From Polaribacter sp. ALD11 (GTDB taxonomy: Bacteria > Bacteroidota > Bacteroidia > Flavobacteriales > Flavobacteriaceae), in contig NZ_CP025119.1 in the NCBI RefSeq assembly GCF_002831685.1, forward strand, positions 2,876,501-2,940,500: a DNA stretch of 64,000 bases. Direction: 5' to 3'. The first letter of the stretch is position 1, and every line of letters begins with the position of its first letter. The position numbers and the translations under genes are program-made. Under the pieces are notes generated by a model that was given only the letters and a program-made list of their open reading frames with translations, did not search any database and was not told the DNA's origin. Of the stretch, positions 1-8,713 are shown piece by piece.

Positions 1-1
1 C

Positions 2-283
2 GGAATGTTAACTGTAGATGTGGGTTCTATCGAAAAAGCGAATGCTTTAATGGAATTAATGCAACACAAAAACTTAGGATATTTAGCGGTAAGTTTAGGT
101 TTTTATAAGACCTTATTCTCTGCACCAGGAAGTTCAACTTCCTCTGAAATACCAGAAGAAGAACAAAAAGAAATGGGGCTTTCAGACGGCTTAATCCGTT
201 TTTCTATTGGTTTAGATAATGATATCGCAAGAACCTATGAGATGATGAAAGCATGTATGAAAGAAATTGGAGTTTTAGAATAG
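2..283 (+). CDS. PLP-dependent Cys/Met metabolism enzyme, C-terminal fragment
   Basis: This is the 3' end of a gene that begins before the window; the frame is open from base 2. The last 94 residues read GGMLTVDVGS near the start and SDGLIRFSIGLDND near the end. These match the C-terminal domain of the cystathionine gamma-synthase / methionine gamma-lyase family, where the SxGLIRxSIG segment lies near the substrate carboxylate site. The pyridoxal-binding lysine and catalytic core lie outside the window, so gamma-synthase, gamma-lyase and O-acetylhomoserine sulfhydrylase cannot be told apart. The stop is 8 bases before the MarC ATG, so the two are probably co-transcribed. Confidence 0.85.
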   Translation, partial: GMLTVDVGSIEKANALMELMQHKNLGYLAVSLGFYKTLFSAPGSSTSSEIPEEEQKEMGLSDGLIRFSIGLDNDIARTYEMMKACMKEIGVLE

Positions 284-291
284 TGGTAGCA

Positions 292-924
292 ATGAACGAA
301 GTAATCGCATTCGGAATTTTATCATTTACGTCTTTTTTTACGTTGATAAATCCATTTGGTACCATGCCTATTTTTATGACAATGACGGCAGATTTAGATA
401 AAAGTCATAGAACAAAAACGGCTCAAAAAGCTTCTATTGTAAGTTTTATAACCATTATAATTTTCGCCTTTTCTGGTCAGGTTTTATTTAATTTTTTTGG
501 CATTTCTGTAAACAGTTTTAGAGTTGTTGGTGGTGTAATTTTCTTTTTAATGGGCATGGATATGCTACAAGCAAGACTAGGAAAAGTAAAGTTAAAAGAA
601 TCTGAAATTAAAACCTACGTAGATGATATTTCTGTAACACCACTAGCAATTCCTATGATTTGTGGTCCTGGTGCATTAACAAATGCCATTGTTATGATGG
701 AAGATGCAGATTCATTAGAGAAAAAAGGAATCTTAATTTTTGCCGCTTTTGCAGTTATTTTATGCACCTATTTAATACTTTATAGTTCTACAAAAATTAT
801 AAAAATATTAGGACAAACAGGTATAAATGTAATGATGCGTTTAATGGGCCTAATTGTAATGGTTATTGCTGTAGAATTCTTTTTTAGCGGTTTAAAACCA
901 ATAGTTTTAGATATGTTTAAATAG
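292..924 (+). CDS. MarC-family integral membrane protein
   Basis: A 210-residue, very hydrophobic protein with about six predicted membrane segments. It carries the MarC-family signatures TLINPFGTMPIF near the N terminus and PLAIPMICGPGALTNAIV in the middle. The family is inner-membrane and of unknown transport function; an early link to antibiotic resistance in E. coli was not upheld. The ATG at 292 is chosen because family members begin at this point. An in-frame ATG at 253 would overlap the preceding gene by 31 bases and add a non-family extension, and a GTG at 283 is also possible. It probably forms a short operon with the upstream PLP enzyme. Confidence 0.85.
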   Translation: MNEVIAFGILSFTSFFTLINPFGTMPIFMTMTADLDKSHRTKTAQKASIVSFITIIIFAFSGQVLFNFFGISVNSFRVVGGVIFFLMGMDMLQARLGKVKLKESEIKTYVDDISVTPLAIPMICGPGALTNAIVMMEDADSLEKKGILIFAAFAVILCTYLILYSSTKIIKILGQTGINVMMRLMGLIVMVIAVEFFFSGLKPIVLDMFK

Positions 925-980
925 CATTTAAATGTCTCGGAAATTAAAGATATTAATGGCTGTTTTATTTTAGCGTTACC

Positions 981-1062
981 ACAAGGGTCAGGCTTTCGTT
1001 ACTCGCTTTTTTATTTTTAAACAAAAATAAAAAGAGCTCAAACAGACCACTCAATCCTTAAC
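981..1062 (+). repeat. Dispersed structured repeat, family A, copy 1
   Basis: An intergenic element of about 82 bases containing GGCTTTCGTTACTCGCTTTT, then an AT-rich hairpin, then AAAGAGCTCAAACA. The same layout recurs at 7387-7485 and, inverted, at 55801-55898. In this copy the stem is CTTTTTATTTTT closed by AAAAATAAAAAG. The other two copies use TATCC and GGAATA in the same places, so the paired arms changed together. Function is unknown. Confidence 0.7.
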
Positions 1063-1114
1063 GCATATTGCAATTTAGAAAAGGTAGTTATTTAAAATAT
1101 TCAAAAGAAGTTAT

Positions 1115-1151
1115 CAGACCTCACAGGTTTCAAAAACCTGTGAGGTTTTTT
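1115..1151. terminator. CCTCACAG hairpin, terminator-like
   Basis: Inverted repeat AGACCTCACAGGTTT / AACCTGTGAGGTTTT followed by a T run on the plus strand. It lies between marC and a decayed minus-strand gene and could end marC transcription. A hairpin with the same outer arms recurs at 62791-62829, so it may also belong to a repeat family. Confidence 0.65.
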
Positions 1152-1198
1152 TACATATCAAAATTTATAAAGTAGAAAAATACCTTTTCAGCATGAAA

Positions 1199-2212
1199 TT
1201 AAATACCTTTCAAGCGCTCTAAAAATAACTCAAAACCTTCCTTACTTGGTGGGTTTCCATTAAAAGATAAAATATCCCATTCATTATCTTCAAAGAAAAC
1301 AGTAAAATTAAAAACAAAAGTATTTATATCATCAGGATTTAACATTGGGTATCGTAAGTCTGTGTATTTATAAGTGCCTATTTTATCCTTTTTAGAAATT
1401 CTATAATAATTATTACTAAACCAAGCCAGTGTTTTTAAATTCACATCATTCATATCATAGATTTTTATCTATGCTAATAACCTTTTTGGTAGTAGCACTT
1501 TCATCCAATAAAGAATAAAAAGTAAGATGGTGTTTTTCTTTTGTTTCTGAAACGGCATACCATAAAACAGTATTTAGAGTACTTGGTTGAGCAGAAAAAC
1601 GATCGATAGCAATGCCTGCTTTTTTAAAAGGTTTCTCAAAAATGGAATCCATATAAATTTTATTTCCAAGTGTAAAAAGTATGTAAAAAGAACTAATGTA
1701 AATTTCTGCTTTTGTCCATTTTAATCTCTTAGAGTTTGTTCTTATAAAAAATAAAATAACAATCATACAGGTTAAAAAAGGTAAGGTGTACAAAGGGTCT
1801 ACCACAGAAATAGTATTAAAAGCAACTCTATAGTTCGAAAAAGGGGCAAATAACTGTGTGCTATAAGGCGTAAAACAATCTAAAAGCGGATGTGTGAAAA
1901 TTGCCCAGAAAAAAGAGTAATCTAGTCTCTTAAATTTTTAGCATTTGCTCTTTTTCCTGAATTGTATATTTGGTAAGTAATCCATCCAAAGAGAAAAGCT
2001 CCAAGTATTGCAAATAAGATAGAGTGCATAAAACCGCGATGAAAAGCCATCGCTTAAATTTCATTATTGTATAAGAGCTTAACAATAAAAACATCTAAAT
2101 CTGGTATTGTACCACCAATTTCGCCAAACAATAAAGTTTTGTTTCCTATCTTTTTACCAAGTACAAATTCGCCGTAAGCAGCAGCTAAAACAATCTGAGT
2201 TAAAGAAACCAT
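1199..2212 (-). pseudogene. Decayed YdjM-like metal-dependent hydrolase
   Basis: Conceptual translation of the minus strand gives a broken member of the membrane-bound metal-dependent hydrolase (YdjM/DUF457) family. From the ATG at 2212 it starts MVSLTQIVLAAAYGEFVLGK and continues through GGTIPDLDVF. A TAA stop at 2054-2056 interrupts it just before AMAFHRGFMHS. After RANAKNLRD, near 1922, the frame is lost and roughly 80 residues expected from the family are missing. The next frame resumes with FFWAIFTHPLLDCFT and runs to VDPLYTLPFL. A further frameshift near 1455 separates IDKNL from the C-terminal LKTLAWFSNNYYR part. One stop, one deletion and one frameshift make loss of function very likely. 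No intact copy is in the window. Confidence 0.85.
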
Positions 2213-2291
2213 GAAGCAAAAGTAGGACAAGTAAATCTATTTGCATAACTTCTTCTAAAATCGTAACATTACAAGACCAAAAAATTAAAGA

Positions 2292-3776
2292 ATGCAAGAC
2301 GACAAAAACTTAACAGAAATAAAACTTGAAGATCAAAAAATAATAGAAAATAAAGAGTTAAATATTTGGGAAGCATTATTTCCTGTTTTTGCTTTAGTAG
2401 CAATGTTAGCATACAATGTTTCTGTTTTTGGAGATGATGCTTTAGGTGGAAGTAATCAATTTATATTATTGTTAGGTGGCGCTGTTGCAGCACTTGTTGG
2501 TTTTAGAAATAAAGTTTCTTACAAACGCATGATAGAAGAGGTTGCAGAAAATATAAAATCTACTGTAGGTGCAATTTTAATTTTATTAATGGTAGGAGCC
2601 TTAGCTGGAACTTGGTTAATTAGTGGAATAATTCCTGCAATGATTTATTATGGTTTACAAGTTTTAAACCCAACAATTTTTTTAGCAGCATGTTTAATTA
2701 TTTGTGCAGTAATATCTATTGCTACAGGTAGTTCTTGGACTACTTCTGCAACCGTTGGTATTGCATTAATTGGTATTGGAGAGGCGCTAGGAATTTCTTT
2801 AGGAATGACTGCAGGTGCAGTTTTGTCTGGTGCATACTTTGGAGATAAAATGTCGCCAATGTCAGACACTACCAATTTAGCACCAGCAATGGCAGGTACA
2901 GATTTGTTTACGCATATAAAATATATGGCTTATACAACGGTACCAACTATTTTTATTACACTTATTGTTTTTATTGTTTTAGGTTTTACACAAAATTCTA
3001 CGGGTGAAGCAGACACCAATGCATTATTAGTAGACATAAATAAAGCATTTAATATTTCGCCTTGGTTGTTTTTAGTGCCAATTATTGTTATCGCTTTAAT
3101 TGTAAAGAAAGCGCCACCATTAGCAGCACTATTAGCAGGTACTATTTTAGCAGGAATTTTTGCAATAATTTTTCAACCAGAAGTAGTTGCTCAAGTTGCA
3201 GGAGTAGAAAAGTTAGATTTTAAGTCTGCTTATAAAGGAATTTTACAAGCAATTACGGTAAAAACATCTGTAGCAACAGAAAACGCTGCATTGGCAGATT
3301 TATTTACAGCTGGTGGAATGTCTAAAATGTTAGGTACAATTTGGTTGATATTATGTGCAATGGTTTTTGGTGGAATTATGGATGCAATAGGTGCTTTGGC
3401 AAGAATTAGTAGTTTTATGTTAAACTTATTCGATTCTATTTTTGGCTTGTTTGCAAGTACTGTATTTACATGTATTGGATTAAATTTTACAGCTTCAGAT
3501 CAATATTTAGCTATTGTTGTTCCTGGTAAAATGTATGCAAAAGCTTACAGAGATAGAGGTTTAGCGCCAGAAAATTTAAGTAGAACTTTAGAAGATTCTG
3601 GTACTGTAACATCTGTTTTAATTCCTTGGAATACTTGTGGTGCTTATCATTCTGGAGTATTAGGTGTATCTGTTTTTGATTATGCTTTTTATGCGGTTTT
3701 TAACTGGTTAAGTCCTTTTATGACGTTGTTATTCGCTGCCTTCAATATTAAAATAAAGCAATTAGTAAAAAAGTAA
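2292..3776 (+). CDS. nhaC: Na+/H+ antiporter, NhaC family
   Basis: A 494-residue polytopic inner-membrane protein with about 11-12 hydrophobic segments after a roughly 25-residue charged N-terminal tail. Conserved NhaC features include SIATGSSWTTSATVGIAL, GAYFGDKMSPMSDTTNLAPA and, near the C terminus, LEDSGTVTSVLIPWNTCG. The family exchanges cytoplasmic Na+ for external H+, which suits a marine bacterium that also carries Na+-pumping NQR. It is transcribed alone and diverges from the decayed hydrolase. A hairpin terminator follows the stop. Confidence 0.93.
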   Translation: MQDDKNLTEIKLEDQKIIENKELNIWEALFPVFALVAMLAYNVSVFGDDALGGSNQFILLLGGAVAALVGFRNKVSYKRMIEEVAENIKSTVGAILILLMVGALAGTWLISGIIPAMIYYGLQVLNPTIFLAACLIICAVISIATGSSWTTSATVGIALIGIGEALGISLGMTAGAVLSGAYFGDKMSPMSDTTNLAPAMAGTDLFTHIKYMAYTTVPTIFITLIVFIVLGFTQNSTGEADTNALLVDINKAFNISPWLFLVPIIVIALIVKKAPPLAALLAGTILAGIFAIIFQPEVVAQVAGVEKLDFKSAYKGILQAITVKTSVATENAALADLFTAGGMSKMLGTIWLILCAMVFGGIMDAIGALARISSFMLNLFDSIFGLFASTVFTCIGLNFTASDQYLAIVVPGKMYAKAYRDRGLAPENLSRTLEDSGTVTSVLIPWNTCGAYHSGVLGVSVFDYAFYAVFNWLSPFMTLLFAAFNIKIKQLVKK

Positions 3777-3785
3777 TTTTCCTTC

Positions 3786-3811
3786 AAAACCTAATATTTT
3801 CTTAGGTTTTC
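3786..3811 (+). terminator. Terminator after nhaC
   Basis: Inverted repeat AAAACCTAA / TTAGGTTTT starts 9 bases after the nhaC stop, with a short T-rich tail. It resembles an intrinsic terminator. Confidence 0.6.
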
Positions 3812-3829
3812 TATTAAATAGTTTAAGAT

Positions 3830-3874
3830 ATAGGTCTGTAGAAAACAGTGTTTTTTTGTTTTTTAGAGACCTAT
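3830..3874. repeat. Hairpin repeat, family B, copy 1 (ATAGGTCT...AGACCTAT)
   Basis: An imperfect inverted repeat of about 45 bases, opening ATAGGTCTGTAGAAAACA and closing with GAGACCTAT. A closely similar hairpin lies at 55694-55737 with the same outer arms but a different inner stem. It sits between nhaC and the acetyltransferase gene and lacks a typical terminator tail. Confidence 0.6.
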
Positions 3875-3921
3875 GTATTTTTAAATTAAAAGTTGTTTAA
3901 TAAACTTATAAAACAAAAAAA

Positions 3922-4380
3922 ATGCTTGTTGAAGCAACTATTTCCGATGCAAAAATTCTTACTCAAATAGTACTAGAATCAAAAGCATATTGGGGTTATT
4001 CTGAAGATCAAATAGAAGGTTGGCGAGAAGACTTAATGGTTACTTCGAAAATGTTCGAAGATTGGCATGTCTACAAATATCTTATAGATACTAAAATTGT
4101 AGGTTTTTGTATTCTAAATACCACTAACGCTAGAAGAAGTATTATTGAATTCTTATTTGTTTCGCCAAAGGTTATAAAGCAACGAATTGGCAAGCAATTA
4201 TTAGACCATGTAATAGAACATTGTATTGGTTGTTCTTCAGTAGTTTTAAATGTCTTATCAGACCCAAATGCAAAAAGATTTTATGCAAAACATGGTTTTA
4301 AAGTAATTGCAGAAACAGAGAGTTCTATTCCTGGAAGGTTATTGCCAGAAATGGAATTAGAATTTCCAGAAAATATGTAA
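3922..4380 (+). CDS. GNAT-family N-acetyltransferase
   Basis: A 152-residue single-domain protein with the GNAT acetyl-CoA fold. The beta4-beta5 region reads IIEFLFVSPKVIKQRIGKQL and contains the Q/RxxGxG-like pyrophosphate loop as KQRIGKQLL. The C-terminal NVLSDPNAKRFYAKHGFKVI is the usual ending (NxxAxxFYxKxGF). The acceptor substrate cannot be read from sequence. It is a monocistronic gene, and its stop is 2 bases from the end of the convergent small membrane protein gene. Confidence 0.88.
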   Translation: MLVEATISDAKILTQIVLESKAYWGYSEDQIEGWREDLMVTSKMFEDWHVYKYLIDTKIVGFCILNTTNARRSIIEFLFVSPKVIKQRIGKQLLDHVIEHCIGCSSVVLNVLSDPNAKRFYAKHGFKVIAETESSIPGRLLPEMELEFPENM

Positions 4381-4382
4381 AG

Positions 4383-4619
4383 CTATTTTTTTATAGAAAG
4401 GTTTAATATTCCAGAAATTAATAATAAAACCCAAGGTGTTCCGTGTAGTAAAACGTCTAACCAATCTTTAAGCTGCATTCCGTTTTCTACTGAAAAAGCA
4501 TTTCCACCTAAAATCCATTGAATTTTACCCCAAATATGTGGCGGACTAAAAGGAGCCAAACCTAAAGTTAAGCTTGCTAGTAGAAAAATTTTCCAATTAT
4601 TTTTAAGTTGATTTTTCAT
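4383..4619 (-). CDS. Small conserved membrane protein, unknown function
   Basis: A 78-residue protein with two predicted membrane helices, roughly residues 9-25 and 56-74. They are separated by a loop containing PFSPPHIWGKIQWILGG. Similar small proteins with PxPHxWGKxxWxxGG are common in Bacteroidota. To my knowledge none has a demonstrated role. The ATG is followed by a lysine-rich N terminus typical of a positive-inside first helix. It is convergent with the GNAT gene and downstream of the porin gene on the same strand, 44 bases away. Confidence 0.7.
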   Translation of the reverse strand: MKNQLKNNWKIFLLASLTLGLAPFSPPHIWGKIQWILGGNAFSVENGMQLKDWLDVLLHGTPWVLLLISGILNLSIKK

Positions 4620-4663
4620 TTATAAGTAAATTAATAAAATTTTGTTTATCTACCATTTTGTGG

Positions 4664-6622
4664 CTAAATAAACCAATTCCAAACCAAGCCAAAACGAATG
4701 GTTAAATCTCTATAAGGATAATTTGGTGCAGAAAAATAATTTTTATCAGAAAAACTAGAGGTAGCATTGTCTACCTTAAAGTATAGACGTGTTCTTCGCA
4801 CTTGTGCATTAAAGAAAAGATCAAATGAAGGGAAACCTATTTGCTCATTATTCTGAATTCTAAATTCAGCTAAAAGAGGATCGTAAGCATTTGCATTGTA
4901 TTTTGTGAAATATTTAAAAGTAACACCAATATTTACCAACATCGGTTTTCCTTTAAACCAATAATCTGTGTAGTAAAGAGTGTTTCTTGTTACAAATTCG
5001 GGTACTCTAAAAACAGAGCTTCCGCTAGTTACATTTTGATACATTAATGTATTATCTAACCCAAATTTACCAAGTCTAAATTCTCTATTAGCTTTTATTT
5101 TTAAATACGTAATTTGATTTGCAAATTGTTGTGGTTTGCTATCTTCATTAAAATAAGTATAATTGTCTAAATTGGTAAAGTTTAAAGAAGCATTTAACCA
5201 TTTAGAAGTAAAATCGAAACCTAAATCTCTTGTATTTACATTGCTAAAATCGTTTTGCCAATTGTAACCATCATATTCACTTTGATGTAATAAAGTATTG
5301 AAGTTTGGTGATTTAGAACTAATTAATAAGGTTCCTTTTACACTAAAAATACTGTCTTTTTCAAATACTGCTTCCCCTTTTAAATAATTACCAGAAAGTC
5401 TTCCATTTCCTGGCGTTATACTAGCATCTGCATTTAATTGAAAGTTTTTAATTTTGGCATTCCAATCTGCACCAAAAGAAATTGCATTTCCTTCTATTCT
5501 TAACTTACTAATACTACTATTACTGTTTAAAATAGTATCATAACCATAAGAATAACTAGTTAAATTCGTTTTTGCTTTAAATTTTCCTAAGACATATTTA
5601 GAGTTAAATTCTATATTTAACTCATTGTTGGTAATCTTACTAATTGCTTTTCTGTTTTTTGGGTTCGAAGAGCTTGCGTTTCCAAAAAAATCTGGAGTTA
5701 AAGCTTTCTGAATAAATTCGTATATTTTGTTTTCATTTGTAAAAACATGACCAATTTTTAGATTGCTAAAATCTTTATTATTAATGGAGTCTTTACTAGA
5801 TATTAGCTTATAACTATGTTCTAAATACACTCTGTTTCCATCAAATTGACTTTCAGAATTTGCTAAATTAACATCTAAACGTGCTCTTGTTGTAAAGTTC
5901 GGGTCGTCTTCGGTGAAATTAACTAAAGATTCAGCAGTTAATCCCCCATTTTCTTGATGTCGGAAATCCTGTGTTGTTAAATGCCCTCTAATTTCATATT
6001 GATTTTCTTTAGTTCTATAATGAAAAGAACCTCTAAAATTACCATTACTAACCAATGCTTGTCTGTAAGCGCCTAAAGAACGTAGCCCTTTATAAGAAAG
6101 AGAAACATTTAACCGTTTAGAGAAGTTTAAAGAGAATAGAGCATCTAAAACTTGCCCTTGTTGCAAACCTGTTCTGTATAATATCTCTGTAGTTGGTGTT
6201 GGTACTTCGTAATATTTTATGTCTTCTATGTCTAAATAACTTGCCTGTTTTGCAGAAAAACCAAAGTCTGGTAATCTATAAATATTGTTAAAACTATACC
6301 CTAAATTATTTAATGTTTGTCCTTGGTTATGAAACTCTAAAAACTCAAATAAATCTTTTCTTAAATAATTAAATTTGTACTCTTTTTGTAAGGTAAGGGT
6401 GGTATCTATATAGGTTGTGTCTCTTTTGTGAGAAAAAACCTTATAATCTGTATACTTGGTTTTACCAGATAAGGTTACGTTAATTTCTCCTGTAGTATTT
6501 GTAGAATCACTTAGAATAGTAGTGTCATTGCCAAAGTTACCACGGTTAAGTGTTCGTTGAGAAAACAAGCTATTTCCTATAAAAAGGACAATTAATAAAG
6601 AGAGTATTGTATTACTTTTCAT
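4664..6622 (-). CDS. Putative outer-membrane porin (Bacteroidota porin family)
   Basis: A 652-residue protein with a signal peptide (MKSNTILSLLIVLFIGNSLF, cleavage after SQ). It is followed by a long series of alternating polar and aromatic strands ending in the aromatic C terminus GLVWNWFI, as in outer-membrane beta-barrels. The order of segments (KEYKFNYLRKDLFEFLEFHN, then NNLGYSF) matches the Bacteroidota putative porin family. ATG at 6622 is chosen because it opens the signal peptide; the frame extends to a TTG at 6643. Substrate unknown. Confidence 0.82.
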   Translation of the reverse strand: MKSNTILSLLIVLFIGNSLFSQRTLNRGNFGNDTTILSDSTNTTGEINVTLSGKTKYTDYKVFSHKRDTTYIDTTLTLQKEYKFNYLRKDLFEFLEFHNQGQTLNNLGYSFNNIYRLPDFGFSAKQASYLDIEDIKYYEVPTPTTEILYRTGLQQGQVLDALFSLNFSKRLNVSLSYKGLRSLGAYRQALVSNGNFRGSFHYRTKENQYEIRGHLTTQDFRHQENGGLTAESLVNFTEDDPNFTTRARLDVNLANSESQFDGNRVYLEHSYKLISSKDSINNKDFSNLKIGHVFTNENKIYEFIQKALTPDFFGNASSSNPKNRKAISKITNNELNIEFNSKYVLGKFKAKTNLTSYSYGYDTILNSNSSISKLRIEGNAISFGADWNAKIKNFQLNADASITPGNGRLSGNYLKGEAVFEKDSIFSVKGTLLISSKSPNFNTLLHQSEYDGYNWQNDFSNVNTRDLGFDFTSKWLNASLNFTNLDNYTYFNEDSKPQQFANQITYLKIKANREFRLGKFGLDNTLMYQNVTSGSSVFRVPEFVTRNTLYYTDYWFKGKPMLVNIGVTFKYFTKYNANAYDPLLAEFRIQNNEQIGFPSFDLFFNAQVRRTRLYFKVDNATSSFSDKNYFSAPNYPYRDLTIRFGLVWNWFI

Positions 6623-6777
6623 ATAGAATTTCTTCGTGAACAAATGTAAAATAATTTAACGAAAGTTATAGTTAATAATTATCTTGAAAAATGTTAATTA
6701 TAAATTGAGTTTTAAATATTTTTTTTCAAGTTGATAACATGCAGGAAATCTAACAGAAATTTCCTTTTCTTTGCAGT

Positions 6778-7377
6778 ATGTTAGAACTTAATTATAGTGG
6801 TTTTTCTTTAGAAGCAGGTACAGATGAAGCGGGTAGAGGTTGTTTGTGTGGGCCAGTTGTAGCTGCAGCAGTAATTCTACCAGAAGGTTTTTCACATTCT
6901 TTTTTAAACGATTCTAAACAGCTTTCAGAGAAAAAGAGAGAAGAAGTAAGGCCATTTATAGAAGAAAATGCCTTGGCTTTCGGTGTTTCTTTTGTTTGGC
7001 AGCAAGAAGTAGATGAAATAAATGTTTTACAAGCTTCAATAACAGGAATGCATCGTTCTATAGACGCTTTAAAAATTAAACCAGAATTTATTATTGTAGA
7101 TGGTAATAAATTTAGAGATTATAAAGAAATTCCGCATGAAACCATTGTAAAAGGAGATGCAAAATATCTAAGTATTGCTGCAGCGTCTGTGTTGGCAAAA
7201 ACATATAGAGATGATTATATGAAGAAGATTCATAAAGAATTTCCGATATATAACTGGGCCAAGAATAAAGGCTATCCAACCAAAGAGCATAGAAATGCAA
7301 TTAGAGAGTTTGGTGCAACAGTGTTTCACAGAAAAACATTTAGGTTGTTACCAGAACAAATTAAGTTGAAAATATAA
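6778..7377 (+). CDS. rnhB: Ribonuclease HII
   Basis: A 199-residue enzyme that cleaves the RNA strand of RNA/DNA hybrids and starts ribonucleotide excision repair. The catalytic DEAGRG motif is at residues 16-21 (Asp16, Glu17). Further signatures are [22 protein letters not shown] and [12 protein letters not shown], which supply the remaining metal-binding acidic residues. The length is normal for RNase HII. It diverges from the porin gene and is followed by repeat copy A2 rather than a conventional terminator. Confidence 0.97.
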   Translation: MLELNYSGFSLEAGTDEAGRGCLCGPVVAAAVILPEGFSHSFLNDSKQLSEKKREEVRPFIEENALAFGVSFVWQQEVDEINVLQASITGMHRSIDALKIKPEFIIVDGNKFRDYKEIPHETIVKGDAKYLSIAAASVLAKTYRDDYMKKIHKEFPIYNWAKNKGYPTKEHRNAIREFGATVFHRKTFRLLPEQIKLKI

Positions 7378-7386
7378 TTTTTTTTA

Positions 7387-7485
7387 GAAGCTATTTCCTG
7401 CTTTCGCTACTCGCTTTTTTTATCCTGAAAAAGGAATAAAAAAGAGCTCAAACAAACCGCCCTATCAGGGCTAGATAAATTTGCA
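7387..7485 (+). repeat. Dispersed structured repeat, family A, copy 2
   Basis: A repeat of about 98 bases beginning GAAGCTATTTCCTGCTTTCG. It continues with a hairpin whose arms are CTTTTTTTATCC and GGAATAAAAAAG, then AGCTCAAACAAACCG and the small palindrome CCCTATCAGGG. It is nearly identical to the reverse complement of 55801-55898. It starts 9 bases after the rnhB stop, so it may serve as a 3' structure for that transcript. Confidence 0.75.
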
Positions 7486-7575
7486 AACTCTCAGAAAAAT
7501 AATTTTAGAAACTCATTAATTTATTTCTTAATTATTAAAAAACTTCAACTATTTTTACGCTCTCAATTCTATAAG

Positions 7576-8628
7576 ATGATTAAGAAAACACGCGCAGAAA
7601 TTACCAAATGTATCCTTCATAAAGTAGCCAATAAGTTTAATAGTGGTCAGAATGTTTTTTCAGATGACTTAATTCGTTTCGATCAAGAGAGTTACGATTT
7701 AATGAAGAATTTTCTTTTAAAACCATTTGGTAGTTTAACACAAAGTTACCGTTTTACAAAGCATGAAGATGTTCGTTTAAACGCATTAAATAATTTCGCT
7801 TCAGAAATTTTTAAAGAAGAAACTTCCTTTGTAGAATACTCTAAAAGTATTGTAAATCATTTATTTGAACAATCGAACTCTGCACAAATAAAAACAGGAG
7901 ATGCAATTGTTGTTTTTATAGAAGGAATAGAATATAAAGATGTATTAACAGAAGCAATTGGTATCTTTAAAATTGAAAATAAAGTAGATTTTTTTCAAAC
8001 CTATTTAGACGACAATGAAAGTTTTGATGTGGTTGTTCAAAAAGGAATTTCAACAAAAAGAATAGACAAAGGTTGTATCATATTAAATACATCAGATGAA
8101 GAAGGTACTGTTGTGTTATCTGTAGATAATAATAATTATGATGCACAATATTGGGTTAAGAATTTCTTAGATGTAAAACTTGCAGACGATTATAATTCGC
8201 ATACACAGAGTTATTTAGAAATGTGTAAGGAGTTTTCTGAAGAAGTAATTAAACCAGAATTAGGAATGCAGCAACAGGGAAATTTTCTTGCAAATACAGT
8301 AGACTATTTTAAGGAAAATGAAGCCGTAGATTATGCTACTTTTAAAGACGAGGTTTTTACAGATGAAAAACATAAAGAACAGTTTGACGATTATAAAAAA
8401 CATTTCGAAAACTTAAATGATGTATTAATCAGAAATAATTTTGATGTTTCTGGCGTTGTCTTAAAGAAAGAAAAAAACAAGCTAAAGACAGAAATTAAAC
8501 TAGATACAAATATTAATATAAAACTAGATGTAGATGCACCAGAAGCCGCTTCAGAATATTTAGAAAGAGGCTATGATGAAGAGAAGAAAATGAAATTTTA
8601 TAAAGTTTATTTTAACGAAGAAAAATAG
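7576..8628 (+). CDS. Nucleoid-associated protein, NdpA/YejK-like
   Basis: A 350-residue soluble protein whose pattern (IKTGDAIVVFIEGIEY, then KVDFFQTYLDDNESFDVVVQ, then YDAQYWVKNFLDVK) matches the 37-kDa nucleoid-associated protein family. In E. coli YejK binds the nucleoid; the molecular role is poorly defined. It has no signal peptide or membrane segment. The gene stands alone between repeat A2 and a strong bidirectional terminator. Confidence 0.8.
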   Translation: MIKKTRAEITKCILHKVANKFNSGQNVFSDDLIRFDQESYDLMKNFLLKPFGSLTQSYRFTKHEDVRLNALNNFASEIFKEETSFVEYSKSIVNHLFEQSNSAQIKTGDAIVVFIEGIEYKDVLTEAIGIFKIENKVDFFQTYLDDNESFDVVVQKGISTKRIDKGCIILNTSDEEGTVVLSVDNNNYDAQYWVKNFLDVKLADDYNSHTQSYLEMCKEFSEEVIKPELGMQQQGNFLANTVDYFKENEAVDYATFKDEVFTDEKHKEQFDDYKKHFENLNDVLIRNNFDVSGVVLKKEKNKLKTEIKLDTNINIKLDVDAPEAASEYLERGYDEEKKMKFYKVYFNEEK

Positions 8629-8645
8629 TTTTTAAATAAGATCTT

Positions 8646-8694
8646 AAAAGGAAGAGCCTACAATATTTTAAAAATATTGTAGGCTCTTCCTTTT
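8646..8694. terminator. Bidirectional terminator between the nucleoid protein gene and lipB
   Basis: A perfect 20-base-pair inverted repeat (GGAAGAGCCTACAATATTTT and its complement) with a 4-base loop, flanked by A and T tracts. It suits both converging genes. Confidence 0.9.
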
Positions 8695-8713
8695 ATAAAA
8701 AAGTATTAAAGAA

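Noticed and set aside
253..291. ATG at 253 as the MarC start
   Set aside because: It overlaps the preceding gene by 31 bases and adds a stretch not seen in the family. ATG 292 starts at the conserved point.
2648..2875. Minus-strand 75-codon frame inside nhaC
   Set aside because: It is a shadow of a hydrophobic coding region. It has no promoter and lies wholly inside a well-supported gene.
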